In this document: positions 7,059-13,938 of the stretch, piece by piece
How positions within the stretch are numbered: the stretch's first letter is position 1
Layout of the letters: the number at the start of each line of letters is the position of its first letter
From: CBDUXT01 sp965371245
Lineage (GTDB): Bacteria; Planctomycetota; Phycisphaerae; UBA1845
Length of the DNA stretch: 13,991 nucleotides
Direction of reading: 5' to 3'
Assembly (NCBI GenBank): GCA_965371245.1
Contig: CBDUXT010000122.1
Coordinates: forward strand, 1-13,991
The notes under the pieces: model-generated
What the model saw: the letters and a program-made list of their open reading frames with translations, nothing else
Databases searched by the model: none
Told to the model about the DNA's origin: nothing
Made by a program: the position numbers and the translations under genes

Positions 7059-7598
7059 TCATTCAGGCTTGGGCGTGCCGGCGCCGAGTACGTCGGGGAA
7101 GTTGTCCACGAGGTAGCCGAGGATGTGTCTGACACTGACGACGCCGGCCAGCTTGCCATCCCGCTTGACCGGCACGTGGCGGTAGCCGCCGACCATCATG
7201 CGGTTTAGTCCGAAGGCAACGGCGTTCTCGACGTTCAACGTGGCCGGGTTCGGCGTCATGAACTCGCGGACGGCGCGGCCGGCGCAGTCGTCGTAGCGGT
7301 GGGCGATTTTGGTCAACACGTCGCGTTCGGTGAGGATGCCGACGACGCGCTCCTCCTCGATCACGATCGCACAGTGATGGCTCGTTTCGTGGAGCCGGCG
7401 GATGACGTCGCCCACGCTGTCGGACGGCAGCACGGTCACGTAGTCCTGCGCGAGCAGTTCGCCGAGCGGGCGCTTGAGAAGGTCCCGTTCGATGTCGGCA
7501 TGGGTCTCAATGGCGCCGGGATGCGTCAGGTCCACATGGCAGCGCGCGCACTGGTCCATCCCCTGGATGTTCTCGAAATCACAAAAAGGGCATCTCAT
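7059..7598 (-). CDS. Zinc-ribbon CBS-pair protein
   Basis: This 179-residue cytoplasmic protein starts with a small zinc ribbon (C3, C6, C17, C20 in CPFC...CARC) and then has two CBS motifs making one Bateman module (about 45-105 and 108-170). Landmarks are GILTERDVLTK (87-97), MTPNPATL (114-121) and GVVSVRHILGYLV (152-164). CBS pairs usually bind adenosine nucleotides and regulate a partner. It is the last gene of the four-gene minus-strand operon, 33 bp after the oxidoreductase beta subunit, with GAGGT (7610-7606) spaced 7 bp before the ATG. It is clearly paralogous to the CBS protein at the head of the operon (shared TERD-LTK and VVSVR-I--YLV--FP), but only this one carries the zinc ribbon. 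A regulatory role on the oxidoreductase is inferred from context only. Confidence 0.88.
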   Translation of the reverse strand: MRCPFCDFENIQGMDQCARCHVDLTHPGAIETHADIERDLLKRPLGELLAQDYVTVLPSDSVGDVIRRLHETSHHCAIVIEEERVVGILTERDVLTKIAHRYDDCAGRAVREFMTPNPATLNVENAVAFGLNRMMVGGYRHVPVKRDGKLAGVVSVRHILGYLVDNFPDVLGAGTPKPE

Positions 7599-7631
7599 GG
7601 CTGTGACCTCGCGGATTCCGACGCGTGCTCG

Positions 7632-8654
7632 CTAGTTTTCAACGGTCCAGGTCTCGCCTTCGTTGAGCAGATCCTCGAGTGACGGGGTCTTGTCTTTCCG
7701 GGCCGCTTCGACCTGTTGTACGACGAGGTCTTCATAGGCTGGTCGCTCGACCGCCCGGAACACGCCCATGGGCTCGGGGAACTCCGGGTGGTGCATGCGG
7801 CTCAGCAGGTAGGCCAGGCTCGGCTCGGGCGCCCGTTCGTCGTGAAAGAGCAGGTCGTCGTCCGTGACGCCTTCATTGAGATCGACGATTTCCGGGTTCA
7901 TGCCGTTGAGGCGGATTCCCTTGCCGCGACCCTTGCCGAAGACGAGCGGTCGGTTGTGTTCGAGATAGATCGTCGTGTCGTCCTTGGTGTCCTTGCCGGT
8001 GGCGTACTCGAACGCGGTGTCGTTGAAGATGTTGCAGTTCTGGTAGATCTCGACGAACGAAGTACCCTTGTGCTGGGCGGCTCGTTCCAGGACGTATTGG
8101 AGGTGCTTCGTGTTCACGTCGATCGTCCGCGCCACGAACGTCGCCTCGGCGCCGATCGCCACCGAGAGCGGGTGGAGGGGGAAATCGATCGAGCCCATGG
8201 GGCTGGACTTCGTCTTCTTACCGATGGGGGAGGTGGGTGAGTACTGGCCTTTGGTCAGTCCGTAGATTCGGTTGTTGAAGAGCAGGATGTTGATATTGAT
8301 GTTCCGGCGGATGGCATGCAGTAGATGGTTTCCGCCGATGCTCAGGCCGTCGCCGTCCCCCGTCACCACCCAGACGGACAGCTCCGGGCGGGCGACCTTG
8401 ATGCCGGTGGCAACGGCCGGCGCGCGTCCGTGAATCGTATGGAACCCATAGGTATTCAGGTAGTACGGGAATCGGCTGGAGCACCCGATGCCCGAGACGA
8501 ACACGGTGTCTTCCCGCTTGGCGCCCATCTTCGCGAGGACTTTCTTGACCTGGGCGAGGATGGAGTAGTCGCCGCAGCCCGGGCACCAGCGAACGTCCTG
8601 GTCGCTGGCGTAATCTTTAGGCTTCAACTCGATGGTGACGTCCGCGACGCTCAT
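7632..8654 (-). CDS. korB: 2-oxoacid:ferredoxin oxidoreductase, beta subunit (2-oxoglutarate type likely)
   Basis: This 340-residue subunit binds thiamine diphosphate and a [4Fe-4S] cluster. With the alpha/gamma subunit it oxidatively decarboxylates a 2-oxoacid to acyl-CoA and reduces ferredoxin, or runs in reverse. WCPGCGDYSIL holds cluster cysteines C24 and C27. C58 (GIGCSSR) and C207 (YQNCNIF) are the likely remaining ligands. VVTGDGDGLSIGGNHLLH (97-112) with NNRIYGLTKGQYSPTS is the ThDP/Mg site. The GQYSPTS form and the fused partner are typical of 2-oxoglutarate oxidoreductase KorAB, but pyruvate or other 2-oxoacids cannot be excluded. The start at 8654 is well supported: ATGA overlaps the stop of the alpha gene, GGGAAG precedes it, and family homology begins right there. 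The longer open frame to 9077 merely overlaps the alpha gene. Confidence 0.93.
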   Translation of the reverse strand: MSVADVTIELKPKDYASDQDVRWCPGCGDYSILAQVKKVLAKMGAKREDTVFVSGIGCSSRFPYYLNTYGFHTIHGRAPAVATGIKVARPELSVWVVTGDGDGLSIGGNHLLHAIRRNININILLFNNRIYGLTKGQYSPTSPIGKKTKSSPMGSIDFPLHPLSVAIGAEATFVARTIDVNTKHLQYVLERAAQHKGTSFVEIYQNCNIFNDTAFEYATGKDTKDDTTIYLEHNRPLVFGKGRGKGIRLNGMNPEIVDLNEGVTDDDLLFHDERAPEPSLAYLLSRMHHPEFPEPMGVFRAVERPAYEDLVVQQVEAARKDKTPSLEDLLNEGETWTVEN

Positions 8655-10531
8655 GTCTTCTTCCCGTTTGAGAGGATCTCTTCGATCTTGCCGCGAATCT
8701 CGCCAACGATGAACGGCTTGCCCTGCACCTTGGAGTATCCGATCGCATCGACCACGAAGTGCGAGCGGATCAAGCCCAACAACTGCCCCATGTTCATCTC
8801 GGGGATCAGAACCCGGTTGAACCCCTTGAGGACCTCGGCCGTGTTTTTCGGCATGGGATCCAGGTAGCGCAGGTGGGCGCCGGACACGTCCAGGCCGTCC
8901 TTGCGGCACTCTTCGACGGCCGTCGTAATCGCGCCGTACGTGCTTCCCCAACCCAGAACGAGTAGATCGCCGCAGGCGTCGCCCACGATCTCGAGGTCGG
9001 GGATCGTTTCGGCAATGTTGTCGATCTTGCGACGGCGCGTCTGAATCATGTGCTCGTGGTTGGTGGGCTCGTAGCACACCTCACCGGTGACATCGTGCTT
9101 CTCGATCCCGCCAAGCCGATGCTCCAGCCCCGGCGTTCCGGGAAGGGCCCATTTCCGAACGAGTCGTTCGTTCCGCAAGTACGGCTGATACGAGTCGCCA
9201 TTCTTGGGATGCGCGATGTTGAAGGTCGGCAATGAATCCACGGAGGGAATCCGCCACGGCTCGGCCCCGTTCGCCAGGTAGCCGTCCGTCAGCAGGATCA
9301 CCGGAGTCATAAACTCCACGGCGATGCGGAAGGCCTCGATGGCCATGTCGAAACAGTCGGCCGGAGTCGCCGCGGCGATGACGCAGACCGGTGCCTCACC
9401 GTTGCGCCCGAAGATGGCTTGATTCAGATCGGCCTGTTCCGTCTTGGTGGGCAGGCCTGTGCTCGGTCCGCCGCGCTGCACGTTTACGATCACCAGGGGC
9501 AGCTCGGTGATGACGGCCAGACCGATCGCCTCGCCCTTTAGCGCCAACCCCGGGCCGCTGGTTCCGGTGACGGCCAGGGCACCCGCGAAGGCGGCGCCGA
9601 TCGTGGAGGTGATGGCGGCGATCTCGTCCTCGGCCTGGAACGTTCGGACCCCGAAATTCTTGTGGGCCGCCAGCTCGTGCAGGATGTCGCTTGCCGGTGT
9701 GATCGGATAACTGCCGTAAAAGAGCGTCTTCCCGGTGAGTTGGGCTGCCGCGATGAGACCCAGGGCCGTCGCTTCGTTGCCGGTAAGGCGGCGATACCGG
9801 CCGGGCGCGATCTTCGCGGGTGGAACGACATAGCGCGCGGAGAACATTTCCGCGGTCTCGCCGTAGAAGTAGCCCGATTTCAGGGCCTTGGTGTTCGCAT
9901 CGGCAACCGCGGGTTTGCTGCCGAACTTGGTCTGGATCCAACGTAGCGTTGGTTCCAGGGGGCGACCGTACAGCCAGTAGACCAGCCCGAGCGCGAAGAA
10001 GTTCTTGCAGCGGGAGGCGGCCCGCGTCGTCAACCCGGTGCCCTTGCAGGCTTCGGCGTTGAGCTTGTCGATGGGGATGCGAAAGACCTGGAAGTCCTTA
10101 AGCGACCCGTTGTCGAGTGGGTTGTCCGTGCAACCGGCCTTGGTGAGGTTTCCTGCGCTGAAGGCGTCTTCATTGACCAGAAGGATTCCGCCGGGTTCGA
10201 GATCCGCGATGTTGGCCATCAGCCCAGCCGGGTTCATCGCCACCAGGGTGTTCAATGCGTCTCCGGGCGTCCGGAGCGTCCGCGAGCCGAAGTGCAACTG
10301 GAACCCGCTGACACCCGCGAGGCTTCCCGCCGGGGCACGAATCTCGGCGGGGAAGTCCGGCAAGGTGCTTACGTCGTTACCGAAAATCGCGGACGTGTTG
10401 GTCATCTGCGTGCCGGCGAGCTGCATTCCGTCACCGGAGTCTCCGCAGAAGCGGACCGTGATCTCCTCGATTTCAATAACGCGCTTGGATGACCCCATGT
10501 TCGCGTCTTTTGTTTCCGTCGCGACGACCAT
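8651..10531 (-). CDS. korA: 2-oxoacid:ferredoxin oxidoreductase, fused gamma/alpha subunit
   Basis: This 626-residue protein joins the gamma domain (about 25-210, beginning VRFCGDSGDGMQLAG) to the alpha pyrimidine-binding domain (about 250-620). The alpha part shows YPITPAS (275-281), FQAEDEIAAI with the conserved acidic residue, TSGPGLALKGEAIGLAV, and QRGGPSTGLPTKTEQADL. The gamma-alpha order and length match the two-subunit KorAB enzymes known from several aerobic and microaerobic bacteria, as opposed to four-subunit PorABCD. There is no ferredoxin domain, so an external ferredoxin is needed and none is encoded here. AGGAG (10548-10544) lies 12 bp before ATG 10531, slightly far. ATG 10498 is an alternative with no such site. 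It lies 53 bp after the first CBS gene and overlaps the beta gene by 4 bp, implying translational coupling. Confidence 0.94.
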   Translation of the reverse strand: MVVATETKDANMGSSKRVIEIEEITVRFCGDSGDGMQLAGTQMTNTSAIFGNDVSTLPDFPAEIRAPAGSLAGVSGFQLHFGSRTLRTPGDALNTLVAMNPAGLMANIADLEPGGILLVNEDAFSAGNLTKAGCTDNPLDNGSLKDFQVFRIPIDKLNAEACKGTGLTTRAASRCKNFFALGLVYWLYGRPLEPTLRWIQTKFGSKPAVADANTKALKSGYFYGETAEMFSARYVVPPAKIAPGRYRRLTGNEATALGLIAAAQLTGKTLFYGSYPITPASDILHELAAHKNFGVRTFQAEDEIAAITSTIGAAFAGALAVTGTSGPGLALKGEAIGLAVITELPLVIVNVQRGGPSTGLPTKTEQADLNQAIFGRNGEAPVCVIAAATPADCFDMAIEAFRIAVEFMTPVILLTDGYLANGAEPWRIPSVDSLPTFNIAHPKNGDSYQPYLRNERLVRKWALPGTPGLEHRLGGIEKHDVTGEVCYEPTNHEHMIQTRRRKIDNIAETIPDLEIVGDACGDLLVLGWGSTYGAITTAVEECRKDGLDVSGAHLRYLDPMPKNTAEVLKGFNRVLIPEMNMGQLLGLIRSHFVVDAIGYSKVQGKPFIVGEIRGKIEEILSNGKKT

Positions 10532-10584
10532 CGGTTTTTCTTGCTCCTATTTGGCTTCCCAAGGAGCGGCGCCGGTCGGCGTCG

Positions 10585-11052
10585 CTAGGCCCCCTCACGG
10601 GCAACGTGTTTGAGAACATGGTCCGGTGGTAGGTTGAAAACCGCTGATGGAAAATGTTCCACCAGGTATTGAACGATCCGCCTCACGGAAACGACCCCCG
10701 TTAATCGGCCATCTTTATCCACGACCGGCATGTTGCGAAAGCCGCCCTGGTGCATGCGGCGAATCACCTCGGCGACGCTGCAGTCTTCCTCGACCACCTG
10801 CGGAGCGCTCGTCATGATCTTGGCAAGGGGTGTGCCGGGCGAGAGACCCTGCGGCAAAACCTTCGTCAGGATATCTCGTTCGGTCACGATCCCGACGGGT
10901 CGATCTTGGTCCGTGATGATCACGCACGATGCAGCGGTCTCTTGCATCAGCGCCACGACCCCGCCCACCGTGCCGTCCGGGTCGATCTCGACCGGCTTGT
11001 GAAGGTGCAGCGACGTCACCGTGTCCGCGCGTAGGTTGTCGCGAAGGCTCAT
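10585..11052 (-). CDS. CBS-pair protein heading the oxidoreductase operon
   Basis: This 155-residue protein consists almost wholly of one Bateman module: CBS1 about 15-70 with GIVTERDILTK (54-64), and CBS2 about 78-138 with MTSAPQVVEED and GVVSVRRIVQYLV (119-131). The GI-TERD pattern is typical of CBS domains that bind AMP/ATP-type ligands. It is first in the operon before the 2-oxoacid:ferredoxin oxidoreductase genes and is a paralogue of the zinc-ribbon CBS protein that ends the operon. An energy-charge sensor for the oxidoreductase is a reasonable inference, not shown. ATG 11052 was chosen because the promoter -10 box at 11089-11084 overlaps the next upstream in-frame ATG (11088), which therefore cannot be in the transcript. 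The open frame to 11232 lies further upstream still. The ribosome site is weak. Confidence 0.88.
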   Translation of the reverse strand: MSLRDNLRADTVTSLHLHKPVEIDPDGTVGGVVALMQETAASCVIITDQDRPVGIVTERDILTKVLPQGLSPGTPLAKIMTSAPQVVEEDCSVAEVIRRMHQGGFRNMPVVDKDGRLTGVVSVRRIVQYLVEHFPSAVFNLPPDHVLKHVAREGA

Positions 11053-11083
11053 GGACTCAAACTCGATACAGCCAAAGCCGACC

Positions 11084-11112
11084 AGCATAGGCCAACGCCT
11101 GTCGCAAGACAA
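11084..11112 (-). promoter_or_regulatory. Sigma70-like promoter of the CBS-korAB-CBS operon
   Basis: On the minus strand TTGTCT (11112-11107) and TATGCT (11089-11084), each 4 of 6 to consensus, are spaced exactly 17 bp. Predicted transcription starts near 11077, giving a leader of about 25 bases before ATG 11052. It is the only such pair seen before the first gene of the operon. Confidence 0.45.
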
Positions 11113-11420
11113 GTCGCGAAGGGCCGAAATCCACGACTTTCGTGTAGTCTCGCACTCGGACACGACACGGCGTCCGCGGCCACGCGAGGTCTGGCGGCCA
11201 TCTTCGGATTCGGCACATTCCAACCGCCGCACGTCATGGGTTCATCGGATCACCAGCGCCGCAGCACCAGTCGCCTTCCTGGTTAAGCCCCTTCGAAAAG
11301 CCCGACGATCCTCGGTCGCCGGTCGGGCCGGGCGACCACAAGCCTCAGTGCGACCGCTGGCGTCGCAGCTTATGTTCGTAGAAAGTTCCAAAACAAAGCC
11401 GAACCGGACGCAGCCCGGAG
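11113..11420. other. Intergenic stretch with two hairpins, no gene recognised
   Basis: This lies between the divergent operon promoter and hairpin element copy 2. It holds a perfect 7 bp stem, GGTCGCC and GGCGACC with a 10-base loop, at about 11315-11338, and a second stem TGCGAC/GTCGCA with a 7-base loop at about 11349-11367. Open frames crossing it show no family resemblance. Confidence 0.4.
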
Positions 11421-11596
11421 TGCGTGACAGTTTTGGCGGGACGTGCAGAGCCATCTTGACGGCGCCACGCCGCGTCAGAGCCGTGGGCGCAAGCCCACGG
11501 ACACGATGCGAACAAGCATGGGCTTCTACGATACCAAACCGGTCACAGGGCTCGCGCCCTGTGCTCTGAAGCCTGCCCGCCGATTCGGTCATGCAC
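11421..11596 (+). repeat. Dispersed paired-hairpin element, copy 2 (best-preserved full copy)
   Basis: The left end TGCGTGACAGTTTTGGCGGG faces the right end GTCATGCA (imperfect inverted repeat; the right end reads TGCATGACCGAATCGGCGGG on the other strand). The core is TCAGAG (11475-11480), hairpin CCGTGGGC-GCAA-GCCCACGG (11481-11500), a spacer of 43 bp, hairpin ACAGGGC-TCGC-GCCCTGT (11545-11562) and CTCTGA (11564-11569). CCCGGAG occurs directly outside both ends (11414-11420 and 11597-11603), a plausible 7 bp target duplication. It lies about 130 bp upstream of the trans-sulfuration gene, and an apparent N-terminal extension of that gene would be this repeat translated. It is roughly 90 percent identical by eye to copy 4. 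Confidence 0.85.
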
Positions 11597-11630
11597 CCCG
11601 GAGCTGGGGGGCCGGGACTGTGCTGGCGTG

Positions 11631-11646
11631 CCGCCGTCTGCGGCGG
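11631..11646 (+). promoter_or_regulatory. Perfect 6 bp GC hairpin upstream of the trans-sulfuration gene
   Basis: CCGCCG-TCTG-CGGCGG forms a compact hairpin. It is followed at once by TCTAAT (11647-11652), a 5 of 6 match to a -10 box, but no good -35 box is found at 16-18 bp. There is no T tract, so it is not a canonical terminator. A role in initiation or attenuation is only a guess. Confidence 0.3.
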
Positions 11647-11724
11647 TCTAATATCGGAAGGCCATCTGGCCAAAGCGAATGGCAAGGCGAGCGTTGCCGA
11701 GTATCAACAGGGATTTCCCACAGC

Positions 11725-12888
11725 ATGACCGAGAACAAACACGAAGGGCGGGGTTTCGCCACACGCGCCATCCACGTTGGCCAGGATCCAGACCCTGCGA
11801 CGGGCGCGACGGTCCCGCCCATCTGCGCGACCAGCACCTACACCCAAGAGTCCCCCGGCAAGCACAAGGGGTATGAGTATTCCCGATCCGGAAACCCGAC
11901 GCGCGACAACCTGGAGCACTGCCTGGCTTCGCTGGAAGGTGGGAGCCTCTGTGCGTCCTTCGCCTCGGGGTCGGCGGCAACTGCGGCGGTGTTCGGTACG
12001 CTGGTGCCGGGCGACAAGGTGTTGGCCTTCGCCGACGTCTACGGCGGGACGTTCCGAATGCTCAAGCACGTCTTCGAGGGATATGGACTCGTGCCGGTCT
12101 TTACCGACGACACCGCCCCCGATGCGTTCGCCCGACTGATCGACGACCGGACGAAGATCGTATGGCTGGAGACGCCGACCAACCCGCTGCTTCGGTGCCT
12201 GGACATCGCGGCCATGGCGCGGATCGCGCACGACGTGGGTGCAAAGCTGGCCGTCGATAACACGTTCGCCACGCCCGTGCTGCAGACGCCCATCGCCCTT
12301 GGCGCCGAGTACGTGGTCCACAGCACGACCAAGTACATCGGCGGGCACTCCGACGTCATCGGCGGCGCGGTCATCGTCAGGGACCCGGCCGACATGGAGC
12401 AGGTGGCGTTCCTGCAAAACGCGCTGGGCGGCGTGCCCGGTCCGTTCGATTGCTACCTCCAGCAGCGCGGCATCAAAACCCTGGTATTGCGGATGGAGCG
12501 GCACTCATCCAACGCCGCTCAGATCGCCGAGCACCTGCGCGGACACGCCAAGCTCTCGCAGGTTGTCTACCCGTTCTTGCCGGACCATCCGGATTGCGAG
12601 CTGGCCAAGCGGCAGATGTCCGCGGGCGGGGGGATGGTGACGATCGTCTTCAAGGAAGACGCGGCCGCCCTGCGCTTCTGCGAAAGTGCCCAGGTGTTCG
12701 CCCTGGCCGAGTCGCTCGGCGGCGTCGAGTCGCTGATCTGTCACCCGGCCATTATGACCCACGCCTCGATTCCCAAGGAGGTACGTGAGGCCCGCGGCGT
12801 GACGGACGGGTTGGTGCGCCTGTCGGTGGGGATCGAAGACGTCGCCGACCTGATCGACGACCTGGAGCAAGCGCTGCGGAAGGCTTGA
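11725..12888 (+). CDS. Cystathionine gamma-synthase / gamma-lyase family PLP enzyme
   Basis: This 387-residue Cys/Met-metabolism fold-type I PLP enzyme catalyses either cystathionine synthesis from an activated homoserine and cysteine, or cystathionine/methionine beta- or gamma-elimination. The PLP lysine is K203 in HSTTKYIGGHSDV. Y52 and R54 (YEYSRSGNPTRDNLE) contact the phosphate of the neighbouring subunit's cofactor. SGSAA (81-85), YGGTFR (106-111) and D178 (VDNTF) complete the cofactor site. The C-terminal LGGVESLICHPAIMTHASIP and GLVRLSVGIEDVADLIDDL blocks are full and typical. Synthase and lyase cannot be told apart reliably here, so no symbol is given. ATG 11725 is preferred: homology begins there, while the longer open frame to 11443 runs through hairpin element copy 2. 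It stands alone, with copy 3 of the same repeat downstream. Confidence 0.93.
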   Translation: MTENKHEGRGFATRAIHVGQDPDPATGATVPPICATSTYTQESPGKHKGYEYSRSGNPTRDNLEHCLASLEGGSLCASFASGSAATAAVFGTLVPGDKVLAFADVYGGTFRMLKHVFEGYGLVPVFTDDTAPDAFARLIDDRTKIVWLETPTNPLLRCLDIAAMARIAHDVGAKLAVDNTFATPVLQTPIALGAEYVVHSTTKYIGGHSDVIGGAVIVRDPADMEQVAFLQNALGGVPGPFDCYLQQRGIKTLVLRMERHSSNAAQIAEHLRGHAKLSQVVYPFLPDHPDCELAKRQMSAGGGMVTIVFKEDAAALRFCESAQVFALAESLGGVESLICHPAIMTHASIPKEVREARGVTDGLVRLSVGIEDVADLIDDLEQALRKA

Positions 12889-12939
12889 TCGAGTCTGTGG
12901 AGGCTCGCCTGGATGGGTCCGTAGCACTCGCGCTCGGGT

Positions 12940-13106
12940 GGGTTCGTCGGACCTGCGCCCGGACGGGGAGGGCGCGTCAGAGCCGCAGGCGCCAGCCTGC
13001 GGACCAGCGTGCCACCGCGACGGCGCCGGGTCCTCCGAGACGCTGGTATGTCACCGGGATCGCGCCCGGTGCTCTGACGACTACACAACGCCGGTTTTGC
13101 CACGCA
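12940..13106 (+). repeat. Dispersed paired-hairpin element, copy 3 (diverged, with a third arm)
   Basis: The core at 12977-13077 is TCAGAG, hairpin CCGCAGGC-GCCA-GCCTGCGG (12983-13002), a longer middle, hairpin CACCGGG..CCCGGTG with an A:G mismatch beside the loop (13052-13071) and CTCTGA. The middle holds an additional 8 bp perfect inverted repeat ACCAGCGT (13003-13010) and ACGCTGGT (13040-13047), so this copy could form three arms. The right end GCCACGCA (13099-13106) matches the family terminus. The left end is diverged and its position is approximate. It lies between two convergent genes, where it could act as a bidirectional transcription barrier. Confidence 0.7.
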
Positions 13107-13136
13107 TCGGAAACGCTCTGGCAACAACGGCCATGG

Positions 13137-13691
13137 TCAGCCCGGCTTGGGGTCGGTTCGATCGAGGATGGCTTCGAGAATGCGGCGTTCGGCCGTCTTG
13201 TCGCGACGGAGGGTCTGCCAGACGATGTTCTGCTCTGGCGTGGTGGCCGCTCCACGGTTGATGGGCGTCTCGGCCGGCAAGTCGGAGGAGCTGAGATCTT
13301 GCCGGAAGAACTGGTACTGCTCGGTGACCTGTTCCTGGACGGCCACCTTGCAGAACACGCTGAGTGACTGCGGCGTGTCAACAACGCGAAGGGTGACCAG
13401 GCGACGGAAGCGGCGCGGCGAGCTGATGGCCCGGGCGCGAAGGAAAGCGTCATCGCCGGTGGGTTCGCTGGCCGGGTACGCCTCGATGACGCGGGCCATG
13501 GGGTCCGCGCGGCTGATGCGATAGCCCAGATCGAGCAAGCCGGCCTGGGCGGCGGCGAAGGCGGAGTCCGAGTCGCTCCCCGTGATCCGCCGCACGCCGA
13601 AGTTCAGCGGCGAGGGGCCGGCGGCGGCGCAGCCCCCGCCGAGCATCAAGGCGGCCAGGGCAAGGGTCAACCGTTTGGGTAAGCGATGCAT
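13137..13691 (-). CDS. Putative lipoprotein of unknown function
   Basis: This 184-residue protein starts MHRLPKRLTLALAALMLGGG followed by Cys21: a basic N-region, hydrophobic core and a lipobox-like LGGGC, so lipoprotein processing is likely though Gly at -3 is atypical. The mature part is soluble, with alternating beta and helical character (FGVRRITGSDSDSAFAAAQ, LLDLGYRIS, RVIEAYPAS, RRFRRLVTLRVVD, SLSVFCKVAVQEQ). I do not recognise a named family. GC-rich codon use matches its neighbours. A GATAAT box ends only 8 bp before ATG 13691, so the transcript may have almost no leader. It converges on the trans-sulfuration gene with hairpin copy 3 between them, and two more hairpin copies lie upstream. 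Confidence 0.75.
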   Translation of the reverse strand: MHRLPKRLTLALAALMLGGGCAAAGPSPLNFGVRRITGSDSDSAFAAAQAGLLDLGYRISRADPMARVIEAYPASEPTGDDAFLRARAISSPRRFRRLVTLRVVDTPQSLSVFCKVAVQEQVTEQYQFFRQDLSSSDLPAETPINRGAATTPEQNIVWQTLRRDKTAERRILEAILDRTDPKPG

Positions 13692-13699
13692 GGCTTCCC

Positions 13700-13727
13700 A
13701 TTATCGATCGGCTCGCGCGCAAAGCAA
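13700..13727 (-). promoter_or_regulatory. Candidate promoter giving a near-leaderless lipoprotein mRNA
   Basis: On the minus strand GATAAT (13705-13700, 5 of 6 to TATAAT) is preceded 16 bp upstream by TTGCTT (13727-13722, 3 of 6). With normal -10 to start spacing, transcription would begin at or within a base or two of ATG 13691. Confidence 0.35.
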
Positions 13728-13747
13728 GTCCGAACGGGTTGCGATGG

Positions 13748-13925
13748 GTGCATGACCGAACCAGCGGGCAGTCTTCAGAGCACGGGGCGCGAGCCCTGTG
13801 ACCGGTCTGGTTTCGTAGAAGCCCCGTGCTTGTTCGCATCGTGTCCGTGGGCTTGCGCCCACGGCTCTGACCCGGCGTGGCGCAGTCAAGATGGCTTTGC
13901 ACGCCCCACCAAAACTGTCGCGCAC
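13748..13925 (-). repeat. Dispersed paired-hairpin element, copy 4 (inverted orientation)
   Basis: This is a full copy in the orientation opposite to copies 1-3. On the plus strand GTGCATGAC opens it (13748) and GTCGCGCAC closes it (13917-13925). TCAGAG (13775-13780) precedes hairpin CACGGGGC-GCGA-GCCCTGTG (13781-13800), whose one changed base still pairs as G:T. CCGTGGGC-TTGC-GCCCACGG (13845-13864) and CTCTGA (13865-13870) follow. The rest is close to copy 2 read in reverse, including the middle spacer. No clear target duplication is seen. Confidence 0.85.
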
Positions 13926-13938
13926 CTCTTCTCTTGGG

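Noticed and set aside
11443..11724. N-terminal extension of the trans-sulfuration enzyme
   Set aside because: It translates hairpin element copy 2, whose counterpart in copy 4 gives the same peptide with no gene attached; family homology starts at 11725.
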